From Streptococcus intermedius SK54 = ATCC 27335 (lineage in GTDB: Bacteria > Bacillota > Bacilli > Lactobacillales > Streptococcaceae): 64,000 bases of DNA. Below are positions 51,144-60,508 of this stretch, piece by piece. The translations under genes and the position numbers were made by a program. Within the stretch, counting starts at the first letter, position 1. The number at the start of each line of letters is the position of its first letter. The stretch covers positions 186,001 through 250,000 of the forward strand of contig NZ_ATFK01000001.1 in assembly GCF_000413475.1 (NCBI RefSeq), written 5' to 3'. The notes beneath the pieces were generated by a model. It was given only the letters and a program-made list of their open reading frames with translations, searched no databases and was not told where the DNA came from.

Positions 51144-53441
51144 ATGGCAAATAAGAAAAATAGTAAGAAAGGTCGGACAACAAGACGACCTACAAAAGCA
51201 GAATTAGAACGTCAGAAAGCTATTCGGAGGATGTTAGTAACTTTTGGAATTGCTTTTTTACTTCTTTTTGCAGCATTAAAATGGGGAGCTGTTGGAATCA
51301 CCCTTTACAATCTTATTCGATTATTGGTGGGAAGTTTAGCCTATATCGCTATTATAGCCAGTCTCATTTATCTTTTCTTTTTTAAATGGGTTAATAAGCA
51401 CGAAGGGTATAAATCAGGCTTTTTCAGTATTTTTATCGGTTTGTTGCTCATATTCCAAGCTTATTTTGTAAATGTTTTAAGTTTAAAAGGACAGGTTCTA
51501 AGTACAACCTTATCACGAATTTTAACGGATTTAAGCTCATTTAAAGTAAGTGCTTTTGCTGGCGGTGGTTTATTAGGAGTGGTTCTTTATACTCCAGTGG
51601 CTTTTTTGTTTTCAAGTATGGGTTCCTACTTTATTGGTGCTCTTCTGATATTGTTAGGGATTCTTTTAATCAGTCCATATTCGATTTATGATATTTTTGA
51701 AAAATTAAGTGATACTTATCACGTCTGGAGTGAAAAGCGAGAAGCCAAGCGCCAGCAACGATTTGTAGAAAAAGAAGAAAAAGCTGTGCAAGATGCAATG
51801 AATGCTATTCAGGTAGAGCAAGAAGAAGCTGAAGTGGATTCTGAAACGGGAGAGATTTTAGATGATGAGGACTTGTCACACTTACCTGTGGACTTTGACG
51901 AGGCAGACTATGATGAATTGGGAGAATATGACCCTCATGAACCTCTGGACTTCGGCCACGATGAGGAGATGGCGGAAGCAGACGTAGACGTTGAAGTGGA
52001 TTTTACCGCCAAGGAAAGTCTGGACTACAAGCTGCCGACCATCAACCTCTTTGCGCCTGACAAGCCTAAAAACCAGTCCAAGGAAAAGCGTATTGTCCGA
52101 GACAATATCAAGATTTTGGAAGAGACATTTGCCAGCTTTGGGATAAAAGCTACTGTTGAGCGGGCTGAAATCGGACCTTCCGTCACCAAGTATGAGGTCA
52201 AACCAGCTGTTGGAGTACGGGTTAATCGGATTTCCAATCTGGCGGATGACTTAGCTCTAGCTCTAGCTGCTAAGGATGTACGGATTGAAGCGCCGATTCC
52301 TGGAAAATCCCTAGTCGGAATTGAAGTACCTAACTCTGAAGTTGCGACTGTGACTTTCCGAGAACTCTGGGAGCAGTCTAAGACAGATGACAAGAAATTG
52401 CTTGAAATTCCATTGGGGAAAGCTGTCAATGGATCTGTTCGTACATTTGACTTGGCAAAGATGCCTCATTTGTTAGTAGCGGGCTCTACTGGATCTGGGA
52501 AATCTGTTGCAGTTAATGGTATTATTGCGAGCATTCTCATGAAGGCCAGACCGGATGAGGTCAAGTTCATGATGGTTGATCCTAAGATGGTGGAGTTGTC
52601 TGTTTATAACGATATCCCTCACTTGCTCATCCCTGTCGTGACCAATCCTCGAAAGGCTAGTCGTGCGTTACAGAAGGTTGTAGACGAGATGGAAAATCGT
52701 TATGAACTCTTCTCTAAGGTCGGTGCTCGTAATATTGCTGGGTATAATGCTAAGGTAGCCGAGTACAATTCCCAGTCAGAGTACAAGCAGGTTCCCCTAC
52801 CTTTAATCGTTGTCATCGTAGATGAGCTGGCTGACCTTATGATGGTGGCTAGTAAGGAAGTGGAAGATGCTATTATTCGTTTAGGGCAAAAGGCGCGGGC
52901 AGCTGGGATTCACATGATTCTGGCAACTCAGCGTCCATCTGTAGATGTTATTTCCGGTCTGATTAAGGCTAATGTTCCGTCTCGGATTGCTTTTGCGGTC
53001 TCTAGTGGAACAGACAGCCGAACTATTCTCGATGAGAATGGAGCAGAAAAGCTTTTGGGCCGTGGGGATATGCTCTTTAAGCCTATTGATGAAAATCATC
53101 CGATTCGACTGCAGGGCTCCTTTATCTCAGATGAAGATGTGGAGCGAATCGTTACCTTTGTCAAGAATCAAGCGGAAGCTGACTACGATGATAGCTTTGA
53201 TCCGGGCGAAGTATCTGAAAGCGATATGGAGTCTGGCAGTGGCGATGATGGAGGAGATCCTCTCTTTGAAGAAGCCAGAGCTTTGGTGATTGAAACTCAA
53301 AAAGCGAGTGCATCAATGCTCCAACGTCGCTTATCTGTCGGTTTCAATCGAGCAACCCGACTCATGGAAGAGTTGGAAGCAGCGGGCGTTATTGGTCCTG
53401 CAGAAGGCACCAAACCCAGAAAAGTTTTATTGAATAACTAA
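51144..53441 (+). CDS. ftsK: DNA translocase FtsK/SpoIIIE
   Basis: This 765-aa ATPase pumps chromosomal DNA through the closing septum. Four N-terminal helices (about 30-190) anchor it, an acidic linker follows (about 215-310, '[20 protein letters not shown]'), then the RecA-like motor with Walker A '[13 protein letters not shown]' near 446 and Walker B '[14 protein letters not shown]'. The C-terminal gamma domain ('[20 protein letters not shown]') reads chromosome polarity. ATG 51144 ([10 protein letters not shown]) is used. The promoter -10 is only seven bases upstream, which suggests a leaderless mRNA. Confidence 0.94.
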   Translation: MANKKNSKKGRTTRRPTKAELERQKAIRRMLVTFGIAFLLLFAALKWGAVGITLYNLIRLLVGSLAYIAIIASLIYLFFFKWVNKHEGYKSGFFSIFIGLLLIFQAYFVNVLSLKGQVLSTTLSRILTDLSSFKVSAFAGGGLLGVVLYTPVAFLFSSMGSYFIGALLILLGILLISPYSIYDIFEKLSDTYHVWSEKREAKRQQRFVEKEEKAVQDAMNAIQVEQEEAEVDSETGEILDDEDLSHLPVDFDEADYDELGEYDPHEPLDFGHDEEMAEADVDVEVDFTAKESLDYKLPTINLFAPDKPKNQSKEKRIVRDNIKILEETFASFGIKATVERAEIGPSVTKYEVKPAVGVRVNRISNLADDLALALAAKDVRIEAPIPGKSLVGIEVPNSEVATVTFRELWEQSKTDDKKLLEIPLGKAVNGSVRTFDLAKMPHLLVAGSTGSGKSVAVNGIIASILMKARPDEVKFMMVDPKMVELSVYNDIPHLLIPVVTNPRKASRALQKVVDEMENRYELFSKVGARNIAGYNAKVAEYNSQSEYKQVPLPLIVVIVDELADLMMVASKEVEDAIIRLGQKARAAGIHMILATQRPSVDVISGLIKANVPSRIAFAVSSGTDSRTILDENGAEKLLGRGDMLFKPIDENHPIRLQGSFISDEDVERIVTFVKNQAEADYDDSFDPGEVSESDMESGSGDDGGDPLFEEARALVIETQKASASMLQRRLSVGFNRATRLMEELEAAGVIGPAEGTKPRKVLLNN

Positions 53442-53473
53442 AATAGGTGCTGTCTAAAAAATATAACATCCTT

Positions 53474-53655
53474 GGGAGTGGGACAAAAATCGGTAATTTC
53501 GAAGAAATTTGATTTTGTAGTCCCACCCCCGCACAGTTGAGTAGGGCTGTAAAGGTTGATTTATCAACCGCATAGAACCCACTCAACCACTGCGACTTGC
53601 AAGAAACTCATAAAAATCTGACGAGGTTAAGGGCTTTTGTCCCAGCCTCTTTTTC
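53474..53655 (+). repeat. Structured intergenic repeat with two large hairpins
   Basis: The gap between ftsK and the next ATPase holds an ordered element. GTGGGAC (from 53479) pairs with GTCCCAC (to 53526) around an AATTTC-GAA-GAAATT tip. Then CAGTTGAGTAGGG (from 53534) pairs with CCCACTCAACCACTG (to 53592) around GGTTGAT/ATCAACC. The ends GAGTGGGACAAAA and TTTTGTCCCAGCCTC also pair, closing the whole element and leaving a T tract like a terminator. I recall near-identical elements in intergenic regions of other streptococci. It may act as ftsK terminator, a mobile miniature element or an RNA. Confidence 0.65.
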
Positions 53656-53787
53656 TGTAGCTGTTTTATTTTGAAAGTTTTGTAGAAAAGGTATGGAAAA
53701 TCTCACATTTTTCAATTCTGTAAGTTTTCTATGACTTAAACCGGACTTTTTGATAGAATACTAATATGATTTGTGAATGGAGGCTAT

Positions 53788-56157
53788 ATGTCAGAACAGA
53801 TATACACAGGGCTTAGCCAACAAGAGGTTGAAGAACGAATTCAAAAAGGCTTAGTCAATAAAGTAACGGTTAGCACGGAAAAGACAACTTGGCAAATCAT
53901 TCAATCCAATGTTTTTACTTACTTTAATTTCATCTTTTTTGTTCTTGCTCTATTGTTGATAATTGTACAATCGTGGAACAATCTACTCTTTTTGCCTATT
54001 GTTATTATCAATTCTTTGATTGGAATTGTTCAAGAGCTTAGAGCGCGCAAAATATTGAGCAACATGCAGTTGCTTCATCACTACACAGCGATTGCAGTGC
54101 GAGATGGTAAAGAAATCCAACTAGAGACAAAAGATTTAGTACAAGATGATATCGTTCTTTTCTCGACAGGAGACCAAATCTATGCAGACGCTAAGATTGT
54201 ATCAGGTGAATTGAAAGTCAATGAATCACAGTTAACAGGAGAAGCGGATGGAATCGCAAAGCAAATAGATGATACTGTCATGTCAGGCAGTTTTGTTGTA
54301 TCTGGCAAAGCCTATGCTCGCTTGGAAAAAGTAGGCGATGAATCCTACATCAATCAACTGACATTGAAAGCAAAAGAAGTCTCTGGAAAAGAAGAATCTG
54401 AAATGGTATGTTCGGTCAATAATCTGGTTAAAGTGATTGGATTTTTGATTATTCCTTTAGGGCTTCTTCTATTTTTCCAAAGTTATGTGACCAATCACGA
54501 AAGTTTTCAAGTTAGTATTGTCTCTACGGTAGGAGCTATTATTGGGATGATTCCAGAAGGGCTTTATCTTTTGATGACTCTAGCGCTGGCTTTGGGAGCA
54601 GCTAGTCTAGCAAGACAGCAGGTTTTATTAAACAGTATGAAGGGGATTGAGTCTCTTTCTCGTGTAGATGTTTTGTGTGTAGATAAGACAGGAACCATTA
54701 CGGAAAATACGATGAAAGTTGTACAAGTACTCTCTGTTCAGCAAGACAAGAATGCCTCGCAGGAAGCTCTTAAACAATATTTGGCAGCAAGTCCAGATGA
54801 AAATGAAACGATTGCAGCGATTCGAGATTTTTTTGCTTCAGAAGTAGTAGAAAAGGCTTGGACTGTAGTGAAGATCTTTCCGTTTAGCTCAAAGAGCAAG
54901 TTTGGTGCTATTTCTTTCAAAGAGGGCAATTTTATTTTAGGTGCTCCAGAGTTTGTATTAAAAGAAAAGCTGGAAGAATATCGCAACTATTTTCAACAAT
55001 ATGCAGAAAGTGGTTCACGCGTTCTTGTTTTTGCTGAATTAAAAGATCAGCCATTTACAGGTGATTTGACTCAAACAGTAGAACCCCTACTCTTCATCTT
55101 ATTAGAAAATCCAATTCGAGAAAATACAGCCGAGACCTTTTCATATTTTGATGTTCAAGGTGTGGAAGTCAAAGTTATCTCAGGAGATAATCCTGTCACA
55201 GTTGCTGCAGTGGCTGCCAAAGCAGAGATTCCTCATGCTGAAAATTATTTAGACGCGCAAAACTTGGATACTGATGAGAAAATCGCTCAAGCAGTTGAAA
55301 AATATACGGTCTTTGGTCGGGTAACCCCTCAACAGAAACAAAAATTGGTCCAAGCACTTCAAGCTAACCAACATAAAGTTGCAATGACAGGTGACGGTGT
55401 AAATGATATTTTAGCAATGAAGACTGCAGATTGCAGCATTGCTATGGAGTCAGGCAACGATGCTACCAAACAGATTGCACAAGTTGTTTTGCTGGATTCT
55501 GACTTTTCGCATATGCCGCATATTGTGACAGAAGGACGTAGGGTTGTCAATAACATTCAGCGTTCCGCTAGTTTATTTCTTGTAAAAAATATCTTTTCCA
55601 TTTCACTAGCTATTTTGTCCAGTTTGTTTGCTTTTACCTATCCTTTGCAAGCATCACAAGTTTCCTTGATTAGTGCGTTCACTATTGGTATACCTGGATT
55701 TATGTTAGCTTTGGAGCCCAACAAGCAGCGCATTCGAGGGCGTTTCATCAGAACGGTTTTACAGAATGCGATACCAGCAGCTTTTGTTGATTTATTGGCC
55801 GTTTTGATTGTCATGGCTTGTGGTCGGATTTTTCGATTATCCACGCAAGAAGTTGCGACATCATCTGTTATCTTATTAGCAGTGGTTGGTTTCATTATCA
55901 TCATCAAGCTTATTCAGCCGCTCAATCGAATGAAAACCATTGTCGTACTCTTTAACATCATCGGCTTGGTGATTTCGGGCTTGTTATTTCACTCTATCTT
56001 TTTGTTATCCAAAATCTCACCGATTACCATTATCCTCACAGTCATTCTCTCCTTAATGTTAGAATCACTCATGAGACTGTTTCAATTCATAACAAATAAG
56101 TTATTTGCTCTATTTGATAAGTTCTCAACAAAATATAAAAATATCGGAAGCAGATGA
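53788..56157 (+). CDS. P-type cation ATPase, CtpE-like
   Basis: This 789-aa membrane ATPase has the phosphorylation site 'DKTGTITENTMKV' near residue 297, the hinge 'MTGDGVNDILAMKTADCSIAM', and about ten helices. The actuator motif is TGEA ('SQLTGEADG') instead of TGES, as in the CtpE group; mycobacterial CtpE moves Ca2+. Size also fits that group, so Ca2+ or a similar divalent cation is the best guess. ATG 53788 (MSEQIYTG) has GGAGG. The stop lies just after the start of the terminator 5' arm. Confidence 0.85.
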   Translation: MSEQIYTGLSQQEVEERIQKGLVNKVTVSTEKTTWQIIQSNVFTYFNFIFFVLALLLIIVQSWNNLLFLPIVIINSLIGIVQELRARKILSNMQLLHHYTAIAVRDGKEIQLETKDLVQDDIVLFSTGDQIYADAKIVSGELKVNESQLTGEADGIAKQIDDTVMSGSFVVSGKAYARLEKVGDESYINQLTLKAKEVSGKEESEMVCSVNNLVKVIGFLIIPLGLLLFFQSYVTNHESFQVSIVSTVGAIIGMIPEGLYLLMTLALALGAASLARQQVLLNSMKGIESLSRVDVLCVDKTGTITENTMKVVQVLSVQQDKNASQEALKQYLAASPDENETIAAIRDFFASEVVEKAWTVVKIFPFSSKSKFGAISFKEGNFILGAPEFVLKEKLEEYRNYFQQYAESGSRVLVFAELKDQPFTGDLTQTVEPLLFILLENPIRENTAETFSYFDVQGVEVKVISGDNPVTVAAVAAKAEIPHAENYLDAQNLDTDEKIAQAVEKYTVFGRVTPQQKQKLVQALQANQHKVAMTGDGVNDILAMKTADCSIAMESGNDATKQIAQVVLLDSDFSHMPHIVTEGRRVVNNIQRSASLFLVKNIFSISLAILSSLFAFTYPLQASQVSLISAFTIGIPGFMLALEPNKQRIRGRFIRTVLQNAIPAAFVDLLAVLIVMACGRIFRLSTQEVATSSVILLAVVGFIIIIKLIQPLNRMKTIVVLFNIIGLVISGLLFHSIFLLSKISPITIILTVILSLMLESLMRLFQFITNKLFALFDKFSTKYKNIGSR

Positions 56158-56175
56158 GTCTGTCCGATATTTTTT
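56137..56175. terminator. Bidirectional terminator
   Basis: AAAAATATCGGA (56137-56148) pairs with TCCGATATTTTT (56163-56174). It overlaps the ATPase gene end and lies at the end of the convergent DUF3397 gene. Confidence 0.8.
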
Positions 56176-56176
56176 A

Positions 56177-56530
56177 TTATTTTGTTAAAAATAAGCCAAT
56201 CACCATGGCGAGGTAGAGAAAGAAGGTCAAAATAAAACCAGCTCGCCAGAAAAATTTAAAGAACTTAGGATAGTAAAAACTGCGTTTAACTCGAAGAAAG
56301 TAGACAGTAATGGCAATTGCTAAGGCAGAAAGGGCTAATGCTAATTCTGGCAAGAAACTGTGGTAGAAAGCTCTATCAGAGATGACATAGAATTCCAACA
56401 CAAAAAGTGGAAAAGCCAAATCTGCAAAATTCAAGCCAAATCGTTTCAAGTGAAATAATTTAGTAATAATAATGGTTAAAATAATGGTTAAAAAGATAAA
56501 TAAAATAGATGCGATTTTTAATAATGTCAT
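56177..56530 (-). CDS. DUF3397 membrane protein
   Basis: This protein of about 117 aa has four hydrophobic helices and matches DUF3397, a Lactobacillales family of unknown role. 'LKRFGLNFADLAFPLFVLEFY' in part is its most conserved segment. ATG 56530 (MTLLKIAS) is used; another start two codons upstream is possible. On the minus strand TGGTAAAAT (56537-56545) ends only six bases before the ATG and no Shine-Dalgarno is visible, so this too may be a leaderless gene. In related streptococci it lies near rplK-rplA. Confidence 0.82.
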   Translation of the reverse strand: MTLLKIASILFIFLTIILTIIITKLFHLKRFGLNFADLAFPLFVLEFYVISDRAFYHSFLPELALALSALAIAITVYFLRVKRSFYYPKFFKFFWRAGFILTFFLYLAMVIGLFLTK

Positions 56531-56585
56531 ACACATATTTTACCACAAAAAATATAAAAAAGAAGAGGAAATCCGCAGTTTTGTC

Positions 56586-56613
56586 TTGCATTTTACAAAG
56601 ATTGGTGTATAAT
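56586..56613 (+). promoter_or_regulatory. Promoter of the rplK-rplA operon
   Basis: TTGCAT (56586-56591), a 16-base spacer and TATAAT (56608-56613). AGTATG-N7-CATACT at about 56619-56637 could form a small hairpin in the 5' leader. Confidence 0.7.
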
Positions 56614-56691
56614 AGATGAGTATGTGAAAAGCATACTTGTGGGAGGTAAAAATATTACGTTACCGCCAAAACCACAAAGGAGGATTTAAAA

Positions 56692-57117
56692 ATGGCTAAA
56701 AAAGTCGAAAAACTTGTAAAATTGCAAATCCCTGCTGGTAAAGCTACTCCAGCTCCACCAGTTGGTCCTGCGCTTGGTCAAGCTGGTATCAACATCATGG
56801 GATTTACGAAAGAGTTCAATGCTCGCACAGCTGATCAAGCTGGCATGATTATTCCAGTTGTCATCTCTGTATACGAAGATAAATCATTTACTTTCGTTAC
56901 AAAGACTCCACCAGCTGCTGTTCTTTTGAAAAAGGCTGCTGGTACTGACAAAGGATCAGGCGAACCAAATAAGAAGAAAGTTGCAACAGTTACTCGTGCA
57001 CAAGTACAAGAAATTGCTGAAACTAAGATGCCAGATTTGAATGCTGCAAACCTTGAGTCTGCAATGCGTATGATCGAAGGTACTGCTCGTTCTATGGGAT
57101 TCACTGTTGTTGACTAA
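56692..57117 (+). CDS. rplK: 50S ribosomal protein L11
   Basis: This 141-aa protein binds the GTPase centre of 23S rRNA. The proline-rich hinge '[20 protein letters not shown]' (in full about 20 residues) and the C-terminal '[19 protein letters not shown]' are standard. Start follows AAAGGAGG. It is the first gene of the rplK-rplA operon; an 89-base gap before rplA holds the likely L1 control site. Confidence 0.97.
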   Translation: MAKKVEKLVKLQIPAGKATPAPPVGPALGQAGINIMGFTKEFNARTADQAGMIIPVVISVYEDKSFTFVTKTPPAAVLLKKAAGTDKGSGEPNKKKVATVTRAQVQEIAETKMPDLNAANLESAMRMIEGTARSMGFTVVD

Positions 57118-57159
57118 ACAATAATACCCAAACCCGCAAGACTTCATCAGACGAGAAGG

Positions 57160-57190
57160 ACGTGGGAGATGAAAATCGATTGAACCACTT
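57160..57190 (+). promoter_or_regulatory. Probable L1-binding autoregulatory site before rplA
   Basis: ACGTGGGAGATGAAAAT (57160 onward) and GAACCACTT (57182-57190) flank an asymmetric loop, with GTGG pairing CCAC. This GUGGGAG...ACCAC pattern copies the L1 site of 23S rRNA and is the usual place for L1 to repress its own mRNA. It lies just before the rplA ribosome site. Confidence 0.6.
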
Positions 57191-57206
57191 ACAAGGAGAA
57201 TAGAAA

Positions 57207-57896
57207 ATGGCTAAAAAAAGCAAACAACTTCGTGCTGCTCTTGAAAAAATCGACAGCACAAAAGCATACAGTGTAGAAGAAGCTGTAGCACTTGCAAAAG
57301 AAACAAACTTTGCAAAATTTGACGCAACTGTAGAAGTTGCTTATAACTTGAACATTGACGTAAAAAAAGCGGATCAACAAATCCGTGGTGCAATGGTTCT
57401 TCCAAACGGAACTGGTAAAACTCAGCGTGTGCTTGTGTTCGCACGCGGTGCAAAAGCAGAAGAAGCAAAAGCTGCTGGTGCAGACTTCGTTGGTGAAGAT
57501 GATCTCGTTGCAAAAATCAATGACGGCTGGTTGGACTTTGACGTAGTAATCGCTACACCTGACATGATGGCACTTGTAGGTCGCCTTGGACGTGTCCTTG
57601 GTCCTCGTAACCTGATGCCAAACCCTAAAACTGGTACTGTAACAATGGACGTTGCAAAAGCAGTTGAAGAGTCTAAGGGTGGTAAGATTACTTACCGCGC
57701 AGACCGTGCAGGTAACGTACAAGCTATTATTGGTAAAGTTTCATTTGAAGCTGACAAGTTGGTTGAAAACTTTAAAGCATTCCACGATGTGATTGCCAAA
57801 GCAAAACCAGCTACTGTAAAAGGAACATACATGACAAATCTTACTATCACTACTACTCAAGGCGTAGGTATTAAGGTTGATGTCAACTCACTTTAA
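57207..57896 (+). CDS. rplA: 50S ribosomal protein L1
   Basis: This 229-aa protein builds the L1 stalk that moves the exit-site tRNA. '[22 protein letters not shown]' in part and '[20 protein letters not shown]' are hallmark segments. Ribosome site AAGGAG. Translation is probably self-regulated through the upstream L1 site. Codon use is strongly biased, as expected for a highly expressed gene. Confidence 0.97.
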   Translation: MAKKSKQLRAALEKIDSTKAYSVEEAVALAKETNFAKFDATVEVAYNLNIDVKKADQQIRGAMVLPNGTGKTQRVLVFARGAKAEEAKAAGADFVGEDDLVAKINDGWLDFDVVIATPDMMALVGRLGRVLGPRNLMPNPKTGTVTMDVAKAVEESKGGKITYRADRAGNVQAIIGKVSFEADKLVENFKAFHDVIAKAKPATVKGTYMTNLTITTTQGVGIKVDVNSL

Positions 57897-57905
57897 TTTA
57901 AGAAT

Positions 57906-57935
57906 AAAAACTCTATCGATGGATAGGGTTTTTTT
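57906..57935 (+). terminator. Terminator of the rplK-rplA operon
   Basis: AAAAACTCTATC (57906-57917) pairs with GATAGGGTTTTT (57922-57933) around GATG. Confidence 0.88.
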
Positions 57936-57936
57936 A

Positions 57937-58180
57937 TGAATAACTCATATTTAAATGGAGTTTATCAGACTGATAAAAATAACAGATAAAAGCAACAATG
58001 TTTTTGAAATAAATCAATTAATCTATTAAGAGAAAAAAGAATATGCTACATACATTATTGAAGTAGGAGTCAGTCAAAAAAACTAAATTTCTTTTGTTAA
58101 TTTTGATATTTTGAAAAATAGGACTATATAAAAATTATAAATTATGGTAAAATAGTACAGATAAAATAAGGAGAGTAAAA
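57937..58180 (+). other. AT-rich gap before pyrH
   Basis: No gene is seen. TTTATCAG-A-CTGATAAA (57961-57977) is a short perfect palindrome. The pyrH promoter is an extended -10 TGGTAAAAT with TAAAAT at 58148-58153. Confidence 0.5.
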
Positions 58181-58921
58181 ATGGTAGTCCCGAAATATAA
58201 ACGTATTTTAATCAAGTTATCAGGTGAAGCTCTTGCTGGTGAGAAAGGGATAGGAATTAACATTTCAACCGTTCAAAAAATGGCAGAGGAAATCAAGGAA
58301 GTGCATGATTTGGGTATTGAAATTGCCCTTGTTATCGGTGGTGGGAACCTCTGGCGTGGAGAGCCTGCGGCAGAAGCAGGAATGGATCGTGTGCAGGCTG
58401 ACTATACTGGAATGCTTGGGACCGTTATGAATGCTTTGGTGATGGCTGATTCATTGCAACAAGTAGGTGTGGATACTCGTGTACAAACTGCGATTGCAAT
58501 GCAGCAAGTGGCAGAACCTTACATTCGTGGACGAGCACTTCGCCATCTCGAAAAAGGTCGTATCGTCATTTTTGGTGCCGGTGTTGGCTCACCTTATTTC
58601 TCAACGGATACAACAGCTGCCCTTCGTGCGGCCGAGATTGAAGCTGATGCGATTCTTATGGCGAAAAACGGTGTTGATGGGGTCTATAATGCAGATCCAA
58701 ATAAAGATAAGACAGCTGTGAAGTTTGATGAATTGACTCACCGTGATGTGATTAACAAAGGATTGCGGATTATGGATTCAACAGCTTCTACCCTTTCAAT
58801 GGACAATGATATTGACCTTGTTGTGTTCAATATGAACGAATCTGGTAATATTAAACGGGTTGTTTTCGGAGAACAAATCGGAACAACTGTTTCAAATAAT
58901 GTAGAAAAAGAAGAGGATTAA
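58181..58921 (+). CDS. pyrH: UMP kinase
   Basis: This 246-aa enzyme phosphorylates UMP to UDP and belongs to the amino acid kinase fold, not the NMP kinase fold. '[18 protein letters not shown]', '[10 protein letters not shown]', '[19 protein letters not shown]' and '[12 protein letters not shown]' are standard. ATG 58181 has AAGGAGAG. It is coupled to frr, which begins three bases after its stop; this pair is conserved across bacteria. Confidence 0.96.
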   Translation: MVVPKYKRILIKLSGEALAGEKGIGINISTVQKMAEEIKEVHDLGIEIALVIGGGNLWRGEPAAEAGMDRVQADYTGMLGTVMNALVMADSLQQVGVDTRVQTAIAMQQVAEPYIRGRALRHLEKGRIVIFGAGVGSPYFSTDTTAALRAAEIEADAILMAKNGVDGVYNADPNKDKTAVKFDELTHRDVINKGLRIMDSTASTLSMDNDIDLVVFNMNESGNIKRVVFGEQIGTTVSNNVEKEED

Positions 58922-58924
58922 GTT

Positions 58925-59482
58925 ATGGCAAATGCAATTGTAGAAAAAGCGAAAGAAAGAATGACCCAATCACATCAAAGTTTAGCGCGTGAATTTGGTA
59001 GTATTCGTGCTGGGCGTGCGAATGCTAGTCTTTTAGATCGTATTACAGTAGAATACTATGGAGTGGAAACTCCACTCAATCAAATTGCTTCTATCACAAT
59101 TCCAGAAGCGCGCGTGTTATTAGTAACACCTTTTGATAAATCATCTATTAAAGATATTGAACGTGCTTTGAATGCTTCTGATCTGGGTATTACACCTGCT
59201 AGTGATGGTTCTGTTATCCGTCTCGTCATTCCTGCTTTGACGGAAGAGACTCGTCGTGATTTGGCTAAAGAAGTTAAAAAAGTTGGAGAGAATGCTAAGA
59301 TTGCTATCCGGAATATCCGCCGTGATGCTATGGATGAAGCGAAAAAGCAAGAAAAAGCAAAAGAAATTACTGAAGATGAACTGAAAGGTCTTGAAAAAGA
59401 CATTCAAAAAGTGACAGATGACGCTGTTAAACACATCGATGAAATGACTTCTACTAAGGAAAAAGAATTGCTTGAAGTGTGA
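58925..59482 (+). CDS. frr: Ribosome recycling factor
   Basis: This 185-aa protein splits post-termination ribosomes together with EF-G. '[18 protein letters not shown]' in domain I, '[12 protein letters not shown]' in the beta domain, and the long C-terminal helix '[16 protein letters not shown]' are typical. It ends the pyrH-frr operon before the terminator at 59515. Confidence 0.97.
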   Translation: MANAIVEKAKERMTQSHQSLAREFGSIRAGRANASLLDRITVEYYGVETPLNQIASITIPEARVLLVTPFDKSSIKDIERALNASDLGITPASDGSVIRLVIPALTEETRRDLAKEVKKVGENAKIAIRNIRRDAMDEAKKQEKAKEITEDELKGLEKDIQKVTDDAVKHIDEMTSTKEKELLEV

Positions 59483-59514
59483 TGTTTCTTTCCATGATTG
59501 AAAATGAAAAACTA

Positions 59515-59545
59515 AAACTCAGTTAGTTTGGCTAGCTGAGTTTCT
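59515..59545 (+). terminator. Terminator after frr
   Basis: AAACTCAGTTAG (59515-59526) pairs with CTAGCTGAGTTT (59532-59543), with one G-T pair and a short T-rich end. Confidence 0.8.
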
Positions 59546-59594
59546 TTTGAAAGGGAGCTGAAGCAATGCTCCTTTAAATGATAGAAAGAGAAAA

Positions 59595-60449
59595 ATGAAT
59601 ACAAATCTTGCAACATTTATAACAGGTCTAGTAACTGATGAAAACGATCGTTTTTACTTTGTTCAAAAGGATGGTCAGACTTATGCTTTAGCTAAAGAAG
59701 AAGGTAAGTATCAGCTAGGAGAAACGGTCAAAGGTTTTGTCTATAGTGATATGAAACAGAGACTTCGCCTGACGACTCTCGAAGTCACAGCAACTCAGAC
59801 GACTTTTGGTTGGGGGATGGTAACAGAAGTTCGCAAAGATCTGGGGGTCTTTGTCGACACAGGACTTCCGGATAAGCAAATTGTAGTGTCGCTGGACATC
59901 TTGCCGGAGATAAAAGAACTCTGGCCCAAAAAAGGGGATAAGTTGTACATTCGTTTAACAGTTGATAAAAAAGAGCGTATTTGGGGACTTTTGGCCTATC
60001 AGGAGGATTTCCAGCGCTTAGCTCGTCCTGCCTACAATAATATGCAAAATCAAAATTGGCCAGCCATTGTTTATCGACTCAAACTCTCTGGCACCTTTGT
60101 TTATCTGCCGGAGAATAATATGCTGGGCTTTATCCACCCCAGCGAACGTTATACCGAGCCACGTCTCGGTCAAGTACTAGATGTGCGAGTAATTGGCTTT
60201 CGGGAAGTTGATCATACCCTTAATCTTTCACTCAAGCCTCGCTCTTTTGAAATGCTAGAAAATGATGCTCAAATGATTCTGACATACCTAGAAAGTCAAG
60301 GAGGCTTTATGACTTTGAATGATAAGTCGTCCCCAGAGGATATAAAGACTACCTTTGGCATTTCCAAAGGACAGTTTAAAAAAGCTTTAGGCGGTCTGAT
60401 GAAAGCTGGCAAAATCAAGCAGAATGGGACAGGGACAGAGTTGATTTGA
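59595..60449 (+). CDS. cvfB: S1-domain RNA-binding protein CvfB
   Basis: This 284-aa protein has S1-like OB folds (about 1-60, 65-125 and 145-215) and a C-terminal winged helix (about 225-284, 'DIKTTFGISKGQFKKALGGLMKAGKI' in part). It matches CvfB/YitL, which binds RNA and affects virulence gene expression in Staphylococcus and pneumococcus. Start ATG 59595 has AGAAAGAG. Monocistronic. Confidence 0.9.
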   Translation: MNTNLATFITGLVTDENDRFYFVQKDGQTYALAKEEGKYQLGETVKGFVYSDMKQRLRLTTLEVTATQTTFGWGMVTEVRKDLGVFVDTGLPDKQIVVSLDILPEIKELWPKKGDKLYIRLTVDKKERIWGLLAYQEDFQRLARPAYNNMQNQNWPAIVYRLKLSGTFVYLPENNMLGFIHPSERYTEPRLGQVLDVRVIGFREVDHTLNLSLKPRSFEMLENDAQMILTYLESQGGFMTLNDKSSPEDIKTTFGISKGQFKKALGGLMKAGKIKQNGTGTELI

Positions 60450-60508
60450 GATACCAATTTATCTTGTTTTCAAAGAGTTAAAATAAAGCTCACAAAAAGG
60501 AGGTCATT

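Noticed and set aside
57189..57722. Long minus-strand frame opposite rplA
   Set aside because: Cys/Phe-rich composition is the mirror of the biased codons of the ribosomal gene; it is a shadow.
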